Shown: positions 1 to 12,550 of the stretch, one piece after another
How positions within the stretch are numbered: the stretch's first letter is position 1
How the letters are laid out: each line of letters starts with the position of its first letter
DNA from: Nymphalis io
Lineage: Eukaryota > Arthropoda > Insecta > Lepidoptera > Nymphalidae
Direction of reading: 5' to 3'
Assembly (NCBI RefSeq): GCF_905147045.1
Contig: NC_065888.1
Location: forward strand, 12,777,001 to 12,841,000
Length of the DNA stretch: 64,000 nt
The notes under the pieces: generated by a model
What the model saw: the letters and a program-made list of their open reading frames with translations, nothing else
What the model was told of the DNA's origin: nothing
The model's database searches: none
Program-made: the position numbers and the translations under genes

Positions 1-1817
1 TCATAATATCTCGTGTTTCGGATGATACTTGGTAAATTCCTTAAAACTGCAAGGGAAACTATATTGCAATGTAATATTCCAGCTGTAATCCATTTTACTG
101 CCCTCAGGTGCACTTGGCATAAGATTATACCTCGTTATAATAGATGGCTGAAGATCAATCGTTATTTATGGTAGAACTACCTACGTTACATGCCACTAAT
201 GTGAACTCGGAATACATTACGAGTTCAAAGATAATATGAACATTAGGCTCATATGATTGGTCATCAACGCTTGTTTTTTCGGATTTATTTAAATTTTTAA
301 ATTATTCGTAATTCTCATTGTTATTATTTAATAAAAATCAATAATTATTTGTTCAAGTAGTAATTAATTCCACCGAAAAGAAACGACAAGAAACTCAGTA
401 GTTATTATACATAAATACATAGTTAAGGTTTACTATTTAAAGTAACAAGAACTGCAGTTACCTTACTGAATGGTGAAAAAAGATATAAAATATTCGAAAG
501 CTTTTTAAAATTTAATTTTGAAGTCCGTGTACGTCATAATTTTTAACAGCATGTACAACAAACTCGGCAAAGCCATCGCTTCCAATTTCAATTGTAAAGA
601 ATTCAAGAGGCTTGATTGCACTACATTCGATGTAACAAGCGAGCCAGTATCGCAAGCCATTCAGGTCTCTATAGCATACGGAACAGGAGATATATTTAAG
701 TCAAGGAAACTATTCACTTCGTACCAGAATTTGTGCAATTTTTTCACATTTATTTTGAGACGGAAATGAGCGAACGATTTAAAAAACGTCCCCATTGAAA
801 GGATCCCGTGCTATTTCTTCACTATGCTTACAACAATGGCGTCCTACCTGCGGGGATTTTTGCATTAAAATCATCTTCTTTTCATTTGGTAAGGATTGTT
901 AGCTGTAATTAGGGCAGATACAACTTTGTAGCATAAAAGGGTTTTTACTGTATCCGCGGTCGAAACAATCCCTGCTAACCGCGAGAGCTCCGATAAAAGA
1001 AAATGGGTCATTTCGCTCATTTTATAATTGCAAAACTTTCTGTTGATCTTAGATTCTTAACAATACTTTTAATTTTAATATTGCAATGTTCTTTATAAAA
1101 GCTCTGCAAAAAAGTTACTTAAGATTAGAAACCGTGATTACGCCCGAAGTAATCGGGCAAATGGAAATGATGAATAAACAATAAGAATTATTATATATAT
1201 TATATTTCGCTGTACCTACACTAAACTTTATTAAAATTGATCAATATAAGTAATGAGACATACATATATACTTGTTACATTAATATATACAAACAACAAA
1301 AATAATATGACCGACGTTTGTTGACATTTATTAGAAATATATTATTAATTGCAACTATTATTGAAAATCTTAATTTAAAAAAGTATCCTTAAATTTTTAC
1401 ATTTTTTTATTATTTTGTCAATAAATCACAGTTGTTCAGGTATCTAAAGTATTATACAACGAAGTGCCTAAAGTAGTACGGAAGGACATTTTAAATAAAT
1501 CGCAATTTCGTTCAGGGAATATTGAATAGATATCAAAGGTATCTTTTCTTGTTTGAGTTTTTGTTGGCCATACTTTGTCCAAACAGATGTGTAATAGCGA
1601 ACATCTGCCGGTAAAGATTCCCTTCACAAAAGGCAGGTAGTGTCGCGGGTGGATACGCATTGTGTACGGAGAATAGTAATGGAAGGACGCTATTGAGCAT
1701 TCTATCTTGGTCCGCTAGGAGGCGTACTACGCTACTTACGCTTGTACATACCCACATCATATCATCACATCATATCACGAAAAAACGTGGAAATTGATAA
1801 AAGGAATATTATTAATA
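1..1817. other. bib downstream intron, no gene recognised
   Basis: AT-rich. The only ORF of note is 518-769 plus (83 codons, starts at TTG, no splice support, unrecognised). The expected NPARSLGP exon of bib was looked for and not found. Confidence 0.6.
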
Positions 1818-1970
1818 TTTTTATAAAATCGGTAGGCCGACTGGCAAATAGGTCACCTGATGGTAAGTGATCACCACTGCCCATAGACATTGGTACTGTA
1901 AGAAATATTATCGAATACTTACATCACCAATGTGTAGTAGCACATCCTTGCCCAACCACCAAGTAAACAT
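1818..1970 (-). mobile_element. SINE family A, truncated minus copy
   Basis: It contains the family A landmarks in reverse: gaaggcgga-like tail, ggtcacctgatggtaagtg, acattggtactgtaagaaat. The 5' part is missing and the copy is diverged. Confidence 0.65.
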
Positions 1971-2077
1971 AAACTTTTTATTATCGATTATGTATATTTT
2001 CAGATATAATCCAAATATTTATAATTCGTAACATCCTTGAATGTTGATAACTTGACTTTAATAGGCTTACTACTTAC

Positions 2078-2288
2078 AGATACAAAGCTCGCAGCACAAT
2101 ATGCGGCACCAAGAAGTGCGGGTGCTGCACCAGTCCATCTTCTTTCCATCGCAGCAAAATAGGCGGCAGCCACAAGTCCCGACAGCAGGAGCTCGGCACC
2201 AAGGCGCTCCCATGCTGCGCCCGCTCCGGCAACACCGCCGCCAGGCAACGATGCCGCCAGACCGCCTGCGTATCCGGGAACACTTACT
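2078..2288 (-). CDS. bib: big brain (Bib) aquaporin-family protein, internal exon (helices 4-5 region)
   Basis: On the minus strand, acceptor ttatttccag opens an exon of 1 + 70x3 nt. The first base completes the Gly codon left by the exon at 60054-59928, giving YG-VSVPGYAGGLAASL. Drosophila Bib has YGVTVPGYQGNLQAA here (from memory). Further on, AAWERLGAELLLSGLVAAAY corresponds to AAWERFGVEFILTFLVVLCY, and GAAYCAASFVS to the helix before the second NPA box. The donor gtaagta follows in phase 0. The next exon should start near PYLNPARSLGP, and no such coding was found between 1 and 2077, so the gene continues outside the window. The exon is much more GC-rich than its surroundings and unusually rich in Ala and Gly. 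Reading frames on the plus strand here are shadows. Confidence 0.9.
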
Positions 2289-2371
2289 CTGGAAATAAAT
2301 TAAACACTTAATAAAACATATATAAACATAGCACAGAAAATCAGTAGCTACTTATTTAGCTAATTCTAAAT

Positions 2372-2455
2372 AATAAGACTAATATTATAACTCAGTGTGT
2401 ATCTTTGTGAAATTACGGCTAAACCACTGAGCCGATCATAATGTAATTTAATGTA
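2372..2455 (+). repeat. lepidopteran interspersed repeat fragment (ctaaaccactga type)
   Basis: taatattataactcagtgtg and cggctaaaccactgagccga match the head of a very common lepidopteran repeat (from memory). The rest is lost. Confidence 0.4.
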
Positions 2456-2649
2456 AGACAAAAGCGTAATTACAAAATTTACTGAAGATATAAAATTTAG
2501 CCCGCAGGGAACACCTTGGTAATATATTCAGTGTAATAGCGATAAACTAATGTCAAAATACCTGTAGTTTTACAGATCTTATTGAAAATATATCATGAGG
2601 ACCAAATAACTGTCTTGATTGATATTGCAATGAATATATTACAAATCTC

Positions 2650-2920
2650 TCGTCACGGCAGGTACCACCCACTCATCAGATGTTCTACCGCAAAACAGCA
2701 GTACTTGGTATTGTTGTGTTCCGGTTTGAAGGATGAGTGAGCCAGTTTAATTACAGGCACAAGGGACATAACATCTTAGTCACCAACCTTGGGTTGGTGA
2801 CGCATTGGTGATGTAAGCGATGGTTAACATTTCTTACAACGCCATTGTCTATGGGCGTTGGTGACCACTTATCATCATGTGACCCATATGCTCGTCCGCC
2901 TTCCTATTCTATAAAAAAAA
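2650..2920 (+). mobile_element. SINE family A copy with internal fold-back
   Basis: It runs from ggcaggtaccacccactcat through tgagtgagccagt..aattacaggc and cgttggtgaccactta to ctcgtccgccttcctattct and an A tail. It lacks the first ~35 bases. A copy-specific hairpin lies at 2779-2801. Confidence 0.85.
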
Positions 2921-3785
2921 TATAATTCTATTTAGATCACGGTCGTCTGATATACGAAAAATGCTTAAGGACAATAAGCAAAAGGTCAAAAGCCACTAAA
3001 AATAGGTTTTCTTTTATTATATAATTAATAAAGATTCGTCGATTTAGTCAGTACCTACCTACTCAGTGAATCCGTGACATTGATCATCAGTATCAGAATT
3101 GCAAAGTAAATGTGACAGTAAATCTACTTGAAGTGTAAAAAGACAAAACTAGTATATTATAATGCCATTTTTCCAAAGATAAAATTGGTATTTAAAAATG
3201 TACCAGTCTAAGAAAATTACCTTGTATCGGCCGAGTAAAAAAAAGATATTAACAAAAGTATTTTATATATTCCGTAAGTTTACAAGTAGAGAATAATACG
3301 AAATTTGTACTCAAAACTCATAGTATGCTAATTACTTACTACATCTGCTATTTTGCTTTGCGATTAGTTTTTTTATTGAAAATAGATTGGTGAGCTAAAA
3401 AATGGGCGAATGCCTATACACAAAGAATATTTAAGTTAAAAAATATAATAAAAAATATTGAATATTAATAAAGAAGCACCTTGAAATTACTTTCAAAAGG
3501 ATGAGATTTATAAGCTTTTTTCTATTTTGCTTCGCGTAATTGGTTAACAGAAGTAATAGTAAACGTAAAAGAAATGATTCCATTACGCGCTTATATAATT
3601 CCGGGAAAAGTTTGACTTTCATTTAGTTTTCCGAGAAACATTATACGAAAATTACTTTTTACACTTTTATAGCTTTATTAAGAATGCTCCTATTAATTCT
3701 GGTAATTAGTACAAAAAGTATTAAAAGCTATTTTTTCTTCCATATACAGTACTTAAAATAATAAAAAATGCTAAAAAGTAAAAAA

Positions 3786-4093
3786 GCTGAGATGGCCAAG
3801 TGGTTCGAACGCATGAATCTTAACCGATGATCGTGGGTTCAAATCCGGGCAAGCACCACTGAATTTTCATGTGCTTAATTTGTGTTTATAATTCATCTCG
3901 TGCTTGACAGTGAAGGAAAACATCGTGAGGAAATCTGCATGTGTCTAATTTCATTGAAATCCTGCCACATGTGCATTCTACCAACCCGCATTGGACCAGC
4001 GTGGTGGAATAAGCTCCAAAACTTCTCCTCAAAAGGGAGAGGAGGCCTTAGCCCAGTAGTGGGACATTAACAGGCTGTTACTGTACATTACTT
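3786..4093 (+). mobile_element. SINE family B (tRNA-headed), full length
   Basis: The head gctgagatggccaagtggtt (A-box-like) and gtgggttcaaatcc (B box) lie 5'. The body has gtgcttaatttgtgtttata and catgtgtctaatttcattga. The 3' end is cttagcccagtagtgggaca followed by ggctgttactgtac. The copy is intact and young. The ORF at 3882-4070 is a by-product. Confidence 0.9.
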
Positions 4094-5107
4094 AAAAAAA
4101 GGTAGATATTATCATTTTCCTTGTTAATTGAAAGTTAATGAGATAAAGCAAAATAAGTTAAGATAAATATGTTTTTTCCAAAACGAATGAAAACGACTGT
4201 CATGAAAAACTCATTAGTAACTCGCTTATGAAGTTCCCTTCGAAAGTCTTAAATATTCTTGCTTTATTTTTATTGTAATATATAATACAAGGCTGCCTGC
4301 TATAATAAATTTATATAAAACTAAATATGTGCTAGCTAGTACTTCGGATAATATAATTATTTTTAACGAAAACAACAATAACGTAGTATGGCGTAAAGTG
4401 ACATACTTAAGAATATATATATATATATATAATATATACATAAATAATATAATAATATATAGAAGAGTCGGTTGTATCAAGGGAGCCATTGGTTGGCGAA
4501 TAAGAGTCGAATAGTAATCACGATTGTAGTATAGAGGGGCCCGCGTCACATTATAAACAGCTTACCTACTCCCCGCTCTCCTCAGTCCTATCCAAGTATT
4601 ACTTAAAGATATTACGTTATTCATAAAGCTTCTCGTGTCTCGTAAGTCGTATAGTTTACCTAATATCGAGTACATCGTTCCGACGACGTCGTTTTAGGAT
4701 TTTTATGACACGGTATGCTGGGAAACCGCCTATAAAAATTCTTTACTATGACATACCGATTTCAATAATATAAATATAAAAATATAAAATTCGATATTTC
4801 ACGATCTCGTGGGAGTTTAGTATTGAAAAATAGTATTTGAAATATGACATTTACTTCTATTTCAATTTTGTAGTACCTACCTTAAAAAATGAAAATGAAC
4901 GCGGTATTTATTTATCTGAGTGGAACTTTAATAAATTAAAATATCCTAATATAAATGTTCATGATTATAAAACATCTTAAAGGTGAAATTGATCAGTCAT
5001 TCCCATATCATTTATTTATTCATTAGAATGAGTTGCGTAAAATACTGATATATTATTTTTATGTAGCATAAGCAGAAAGTACAGTTGCAAATAAATATCA
5101 ATTTGTG

Positions 5108-5378
5108 AAACAGAGGGATGGATCAGTGATTAGAATTCGTCTTCGATCTTAAATAATCTGAAACGAAGATTGCGGATTTAATTCGGTTACGATTGAATTT
5201 TCATGTTAATTTGTGTTTATAATTCATCTCGTGTTCAGTGGTGATGAAAAATATTTTGACGACACGCGTTGTATGAAAATCTGCCATCAAACCAAATTTC
5301 ATTGGAACAGCGTGGTGGATAAGCGTGGCCTAAAAACCTTCTCACAAGAAAGGTGATTTACAGGCCGTTACTAATGTT
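5108..5378 (+). mobile_element. SINE family B, old copy
   Basis: atttgtgtttataattcatc, gaacagcgtggtggataagc and acaggccgttactaatg keep family order. The tRNA head is degraded and the middle has deletions. Confidence 0.65.
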
Positions 5379-8221
5379 CTTATTAATTTAATGTATCTGT
5401 TGTTTTCTTTATCTCTCACACTTGAATACATAAACATGATATGATCGTTGACATTTAGAACAGTTATTTATTTCGAACAATAAATGGAAAAAATGTAATA
5501 TACCTAAGTATATATATATAGAATTTGTAAGCAAAAGATGGTTTAATTTTCATAAGAATATCAAATCTTATTCGTTTCTATAAACGCCAGTAGTAATCAT
5601 GCAATGTGGTTAGTTCACAACTTCTAGCTATACGTATTTACAGTCCTTTTATATATAGTCGTGGTCGAGTAAGAGGGCTTAAGTGGATGGACCTCTATAA
5701 TTACATTGCTAACATGTGGATGTGTAAATTGTCATTACATCGAACATTATGGGATTAAATGCCGCCTAAGCTGGAAAGTTCGAGAATTGTAACTGTTCGT
5801 TTTAAACGTGCTCAAACAAACGTGTCAGCTTTTTCAAGAATCTTGTTATAAAGATTTTGTTTTAAACAAGTTAGTTTTTTCTCTGTCTATATATACAGAT
5901 ACGTGTACATATGTAGTAGATCTGCAATTATGTCGTAGTGGCTGGGTCTGGGTGTAAGCCTCGGGTGGGCCAATAAAAGTTATTGAATTTTCTTTCAAGA
6001 AAAAAATATTAATAATAGCCCGGATTTAAGCAGTGTGTAAAACAGTTTACGTCCTCGAAGGCCCTTCTTGCTCCTTTTTCCCCTTCCCGTCCTACTAGCA
6101 ATCGAATATGCACGTGTGTTTGTCCACTATAATGTATCTTAGGGAGCTGTTGAGAATGGCCGCAAATCAATGGAAATCAACGGACAAAATATTTTAGGAG
6201 GAATCATCGGTATCAGTAATTCGGAATATATTTTAATTAAATATCTTGTATTAATAAATATGACTGAACAAATCGAAAATCGATTTTTTAATTTAAAAAA
6301 AATAACGGCTGTTACAGAACTTTTGTTAGTTTAACATAGTTATCCGATATAGAATGTTTAAATCAATATTAACAAATAATATCCTCATATAAATGTTTTA
6401 ATTTAGAGTTGCATATAAAATATAATGTAAATATTTGTCAGTTGAAAGTAACAAAGTGTTTTTCAATTGATTCAACCTTAAGAGAAGTCAGCTGCTGTGT
6501 AATTATTAATAAAGCGACTTAAAGTGACATAGGACACGCAACTCCGAACTGTCGCCGCATCTGCCCTCACGTCACAAGCTACGGGAGTCAATCATTGAGT
6601 GAATCAGCCAAGACGTTAGTCTTTAATTAATACTATACAGGAGTAACAAGTGTATATATACATACAAATATATATAGATGCGAAATGTACTCGTGTTGAG
6701 GGCTATTTAAGGCCAAAGTAAATATGTTTAGATGTGCACAATTGACTCCTATGAATGTTTTCAGTTTAAGTGTATATTTTTCAGTTGGGCAATTTATTGC
6801 AGTCGGTATTAGTGTAAATGGGGTTCATGGAAATATCAGACCTATAATTAAATTACATTAATGTTTCGTAACATTTTAATGACCCAAAAAATCAATCTTG
6901 TAAAAGGGGACCAGTAATAGTTGGTGTAGAAACTAGTTCATCCGCTTCTACCTAGTAACAATAGACATTGAGTTCGCTATCAGATGAATAGCATCATTGT
7001 GGCACGACGGCTGCGAAGTTGCCGACCCATAAACATTTCCTTAGATCCTCGATGTGTCAAAAGATTGAAAAGAACAAAATTAACAGAACACTTTCATTCA
7101 CATCACATTATAACATTTACAAACGGCTGAAACGAATTGGAAATTTTAAGTAATGCAAAAACTTGGTATAAATAATATTACAACTATGTAGGTATTCAAT
7201 ATTAGAATTAGGAAAATACTTTATCTAATTTTATTTAAAATTTACATTATCACAAAAATTTAGCCTAAAATGAAATGTTTTATAATCTTCACCTTATAAA
7301 AAAGCCAAAATATTTTAGTTTCTTTGTTACTTATTTTTCTCCAACTCTTAAATTTACAAGCATCGACAGCCTTATTTATAGCCTTATTTTGCTCATTCTG
7401 TCATTATTGATTTGACATTCAAAAGAAGAAGACAGCATTGTTCAATTAATAACCCCCTAGAACACAATCGTTTTACTTTATTTATTAAAAAATATCACAA
7501 GTTACATTATTCGGTAAGATAAAGCCTTCATACATCGACGAGTGATTAAATAATGCAGCGATTACCCCCGTAGCTCGTTTATCACAGTCAATGTTACGGC
7601 AGGATCAGGTGAGTTATTGATGAAGTCATTCAGAGCTCCGTTGAAGATCAATGATATCTCGAGGGAAACGTCCCCATTACCACCACAAGCCGACCAAATA
7701 CTCCAAATTTAATTTTCCATTAATGAAATAAAACTTCACCGGACGTTCTGCGACGTTTTTCAACACACGTCGCCAGGAAATGAGGTCCTTTATTAAAGTT
7801 TTTATTAACCACAACCACAGACTATATAATACTACATCAAGTCTCTACGATTTATTTTATTAAGCTCGTGGCGTGTTTAAGACGGTCCTTTTATGAGGAC
7901 TATTGTATATTCATGTATAGTTTATCTCCTTTTTGTCTTTATGAAACTGATTTTATTAAAAAACCTTCTATTCGTATTTTGTTCAATGCTTATAAAATAT
8001 TTGATATCTCTTTTCTTGCTGCTAAATAAATCTAACATCAAATAAGAATAATCAATAATAAAATATTTTCAAATGTTATGTTTATTCACAAAACAAAAGT
8101 CTGACAATAATTGATTATTTATCATAATCATTTCTTATCATAAGTATCATATTTTTGGTCTCGTCTTCGTAAGTTTAATGTTGTACTAACAAATGAAATC
8201 TTGCATTTTCTTTTACACTAG
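5379..8221. other. intronic, unique AT-rich sequence
   Basis: No gene recognised. Slightly GC-richer blocks lie at 6530-6620 and 7520-7790. The latter includes a possible 21-nt micro-exon at 7588-7608 (ttatcacag acceptor, gtgagt donor, reads SMLRQDQ), with no partner found. Confidence 0.5.
7385..7455. repeat. short dispersed repeat, copy 1
   Basis: gtcattattgatttgacatt and agacagcattgttcaattaa recur diverged at 54400-54460. The type is unknown. Confidence 0.4.
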
Positions 8222-8263
8222 AAGATTTTCAACTAAAGCTATTTAGCTTTAGTTGAAAATCTT
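8222..8263. repeat. perfect fold-back, 19-bp arms, 4-nt loop
   Basis: Arms 8222-8240 and 8245-8263 are exact reverse complements (aagattttcaactaaagct). The loop is attt. It is one of a tandem pair with 8271-8336. Confidence 0.95.
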
Positions 8264-8270
8264 TGCCGTA

Positions 8271-8336
8271 AACGCCGACATTGGAATTAGACCTGATAGC
8301 CATTTGGCTATCAGGTCTAATTCCAATGTCGGCGTT
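8271..8336. repeat. perfect fold-back, 31-bp arms, 4-nt loop
   Basis: Arms 8271-8301 and 8306-8336 are exact reverse complements over 31 bp, starting aacgccgacattggaatt. The loop is again attt. The arms are GC-richer than the flanks. There is no ORF and no flanking transposon ends. Confidence 0.95.
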
Positions 8337-9567
8337 CAGACGAAGATCTTGTTATTGTTATTACCGACAAAGCAGTTACAAGTAGATTATAGTAAAAAGC
8401 CCGTTTTCGCTAAATAAAAAATAGTGTCCTATAAAATTAAAGGAATATTTTTGTATGGTTGACCTTATTAAATCGATTTATTTTAAATAACCATTATTCT
8501 GTTTAAATAGCAATTGAATATTCATTATTCGAGCGATGTACAATTGTTGATAAATTATTCATAAAGTAATTAAAATAGATATCGATAACTTGTTCATTTG
8601 GTTACAATTAATTTAAAATGTATTCACGAATCGATTGAAATCATGTGATTATTTATAAAAAGATATTCACCGTAGCGAACATCGAGCTCACAAAAAAGTA
8701 TGCAAAACGCTGCACCTGCGTTAGATAGCATCTAATGGCGCTCATTAGATATTCTAACATCCGTTCTAATACCTTTGTAACGAGATTATACCCCTACATG
8801 TGTAATTTGGAGTTTTTTTAATGTTTTGAACGGATAAAACTGATTTGTTTAGCCGCCCTTCGTTTTTTGTCAATTTTGGGGAAAATCTGAGATTTGGACG
8901 TGAGATTAAAATGATTACCGTATTCAATTTCAATGTTTACACACTGAGCGGACGATACGCGTATTACATATACTCGTATATAAATACTATAATCTTGGAC
9001 CAACAATGCGTACATAATTTATATTCATTATTTACTTAAATTATATCTAAAATCGTATTGGATATCTTAATATAAAAATAATATGAGAGTAATTTACTTT
9101 TCATCGTCTATAAAACTAGTTTAATTATTTTGTTACCATTTTGTTCACATATGTAACAAATATTTTAGAAAAAAATATTTAAGTTTGTCAAGTACATTTT
9201 GGTACATCAACCCTCAGATTGTAGTGTGGGATGATTATGCATAATTTATGCGCTTTGGATCAAGTGGGACAAATGTTCTATGGTAGGGTGGACTATCTTT
9301 TATCCGTTTTGTCAATGGTCAGTAAATTGGCGAACATTGACACCTTATGTCGATGACTGGACCGAATATATTGAGAGAACAATACACGTATTAGCACCAA
9401 CCTTTTTATGAGTGGCCTTTATGGTTTTTGGGATGATAATGCAAATAAGTTACATAGCAAACAGAAATAAGTTCTGGAAGCATTATTCAGAAAACGATTT
9501 TGACAGATACATTGGATATGCGCGAATAGTATAATCTTATACGTTTTAGGTCTTCTTACTTTATGCA
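8337..9567. other. intronic, nothing recognised
   Basis: AT-rich. The overlapping opposite ORFs at 8818-9039 lack codon bias. Confidence 0.5.
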
Positions 9568-9875
9568 TAGCCAAGATGGCCTAGTGGTTCGAACGCGTGA
9601 ATCTTAACCGATGATCGTGGGTTCAAACCCGTGCAAGAACCACTGAATTTTCATGTGCTTAATTTGTGTTTATATTTTATCTCGTGCTTGACCGCGAAAG
9701 AAAACATCGCGAGGAAACCTGCATGTGTCTAATTTCATTGAAATCCTGCCACATGTGTATTCTACTAAACCGCATTGGAGCAGCGTGGTGGAATAAGCTC
9801 CAAACCTTCTCCTCAAAAGGGAGAGGAGGCTTTAGTCCAGCAGTGGGAGATTAAGAGGCTGTTACTGTTACTGTA
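9568..9875 (+). mobile_element. SINE family B, full length
   Basis: gccaagatggcctagtggtt, gtgggttcaaacccgtgc, the full body, then aggctgttactgttactgta. The tail repeat unit ttactg is duplicated. It is very close to the copy at 3786. A short ttg repeat follows at 9890-9915. Confidence 0.9.
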
Positions 9876-9915
9876 CTTTATGCACTGTTTATTGTTGTTG
9901 TTGTTGTGTTGTTGA

Positions 9916-12000
9916 AACTTCAAACTGATAATGACAATAATATGTGGAGTTTATACGAAAGTAACAATATTTTTGTGGACTTCTAAACTATACAAAAATA
10001 TATACATAATAATATAGACATTTTACATTCTATTCACTAATTCATTTGCGTTACAAGAGAAATACAAATATAGAGTAAGATATTAATTAGCACTAAGAAA
10101 ACAAAAATCTGAAGGATGCACCAATTTGAAGAATAACAGTGTCAAAACAAAACTAGATACTACAACTATTAACAATGTCACAATGTGTTGGAAATGAAAT
10201 TAAAACCGAATAGTTCACATTTACGTATTTACAACAAACATTTAAAATGCGAAGAGAATAACAAAACTATACATAAAAAAACTAAACTAAATCATCAATA
10301 AAAAGTACCCAAATTCAACCCCAAAATATATTTAACAAGCGAACAATTACATTTAATTCAACGATGCACTTTTTAATGTATCGCAATATGCCGCCCCACA
10401 TATCGAAAGCTATCTTTTTAGGCGGTAATAAACTGTGACATTTGTTAAAAATTATAACCGAGAGGGTATCGCTCCTAAAATTCAATTGTATGAAGTGGCA
10501 CTTGTTAAAGAGTATCGAATAATCCGAAAATTATTATACAATAAAACGAGCGATCATAAACGTTGTGCCTTTGCAATACGAACTATATTTCTGTCGTATC
10601 TTGAAGTGATTATTGAAATCGAGCTGCGGGAAAAGTGCTCTTGTATTTTTAATGTGCAGTTGATTCTCTATTGTATCACCTACTTGGATTTTATTAATGA
10701 ATTTAAACATTTTATCTCACTTTTTGGAAATATATTATCAGATCCATATACTACAATATTATATAATATGATAAATCTATAATCATGTATTGATATATAG
10801 ACATATAACTTTAATTTACTTTTCTGTTTGTGTAAGAATCAGATGAATATTTCGCAAGTTTGTATATTATGCATTTAGGTTATAGCAATGTATGATAGTA
10901 ATTTTTTTACAGAGAAAATAAAGATTTATCATTAGGTGTGTATGATAACAGAAATATAGGGAGTTTTCTATTATTATTATATATATAAAAGTATTATATA
11001 TACTATATATTATTTGAAATATTTATATTTCAAAATTATTTGTTTTATATTTATTAGACTTAAATCAAAGTATCAAATCGAAGATATATTCTTTGACTTT
11101 TTTAGTTTTATTTTTAATTTAATGCGTGCTATATTACTTTCGCATAAAATAAAGCTTAGAAATCGACGAGGCAGGCATCCCAGTCATTATTGGTATTCTT
11201 GACGAAGACCATTTGAAATTTTTTATTTAAAAAAAAAACAATGTATAAATAATTAATAAAAATATATAATTTTATATAAGTTTAGACAATATCATATACA
11301 TATATTTCAAAAAAAATTATTGGCAGCTCATAATCAGTGAGCAAAATGTCAGCTAATTTTGGTCATATTGTTGGACCAATGGACTACCAAATGACATGGC
11401 AGAGCTTTTTTACATTTTTTTACAGCTACGCTTTGAGAATTTTCTTTTTTAAGGATGATTTTGTTTCAGGCTCAACGGCAAGACAAGGCAAAAGTGCACT
11501 TTCTTTATTTGTAGCATTGTTTGTAACGCTCAAGTCTTAAGATCTTATTAGTATTTCTATCTTATTGATATTTATTGATCTAAATTAAACTCCATTTCGC
11601 TTTAAATCACAAGTTAATCATATACCGTAATATCCAGAACACTCAACTTGTTAACGAATAGAAATAAAAGTACGCCACACAATAATTTACTCCAGCGATA
11701 TTTTTAACACTAATCTATTTATTCTCAATGGGATAATGTCCTTATATAAAGACATTCCATATTTTTGGCATAAACCCTTTTTCGTAAAATAACAAGACAC
11801 AGCGGGTGTCGGGCGCGAACTTGTTGCCCTTTGCCCTTTGTTATGAAAACCATAAAGAAAACAAAAGTGTTTTAACCCGTAGTTAACCCTTTGCGACACA
11901 TGTCCTCGCGGTGGCGCGAAACCGAGAATTGCACCGAGTAAAATCAGGGTCATTTTGTAAAATGAGCTGAAATGTTAACTCTTATTTCTAACTTCATAAG
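9916..12000. other. intronic, one unexplained ORF
   Basis: 10435-10782 plus is open for 115 codons (GTG start) but very rich in Ile, Leu and Tyr, with no motif. 11953-11687 minus is an 88-codon ORF whose ATG has good context (tttacaaaATG) and a hydrophobic start MTLILLGAILGFA. A signal peptide is possible, but it is otherwise unrecognised. Confidence 0.4.
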
Positions 12001-12249
12001 AACTACTTTATGGGGGTCGTTATATTGATATGATTGTTGATAAAGCGACAAAAATATTATATGTGTGCCCTCCTAGTGTGGTTTTTTCGGTTTATTGTAT
12101 TGTCGGAAATGGGGTTTTTATTGCGAATATCTGTGCGGGCATTTTTCGGATTGTTAGAAGCATGTATCTCGCATATGGTATTATTTGTGTGCGTTATTAC
12201 GACCCCGTTGTATATCTGTTGGCTGCCAAAAATAATCTGTTCCAGCGAG
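12001..12249 (+). CDS. candidate exon of a membrane protein, product unknown
   Basis: The frame opens after acceptor tctaacttcataag: 2 nt, 82 codons and 1 nt, then donor GAG|GTTGAA. It reads LLYGGRYIDMIVDKATKIL, then hydrophobic stretches around YVCPPSVVFSVYCIVGNGVF and MYLAYGIICVRYYDPVVYLL, followed by AAKNNLFQR. Two membrane segments, the second ending in a D-P-x-x-Y followed by a basic helix, recall the end of helix 7 in rhodopsin-like receptors. That is only a resemblance. The last base 'g' plus 'at' of the exon at 12551 gives Asp, so the two join in phase. Other frames on both strands are also open here (12034-12267 plus, 12057-12296 minus), which weakens the case. Confidence 0.3.
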
Positions 12250-12550
12250 GTTGAAATTCCGGGATAGGATTTTCCGATTCGCTGATATATTTGCATATCT
12301 TGTAAGGCTGTGCATTATGTAGTATAGGACTTGGAAGACATTTTGTTGTATGAGTTACAGTCATCGGAATGTAGTTTTATTTTCGTAACAAAATATATGG
12401 TGAAGGAAATTATAAGAAGTAAAACATCTTTTGATCAAAATTGATCGTATTGTATCTTTTGTGCTTGATTTGTGCTTGATTGTGCTACGATTTTAAAATA
12501 TAATGTTTTTAGAATTTTTTATCTTAGTAATCTTTTAACACTTTATACAG

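Noticed and set aside
2000..2298. ORFs running through the bib exon into the intron, and the plus-strand ORF
   Set aside because: The coding part stops at the donor at 2077. The rest is intron or antisense.
3786..3850. tRNA gene
   Set aside because: The A- and B-box words are present, but there is no acceptor stem or cloverleaf and the same head recurs in many SINE copies.
3882..4070. ORFs inside SINE B copies (also 9666-9854 and 34660-34842)
   Set aside because: They are shadows of a non-coding repeat.
8222..8336. Foldback transposon or MITE ends
   Set aside because: No target duplication, no internal sequence between the arms, and the loops are only 4 nt.
12034..12267. 77-codon plus ORF and 79-codon minus ORF (12057-12296)
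   Set aside because: They overlap the better-supported frame at 12001-12249 and have no matching splice partner.
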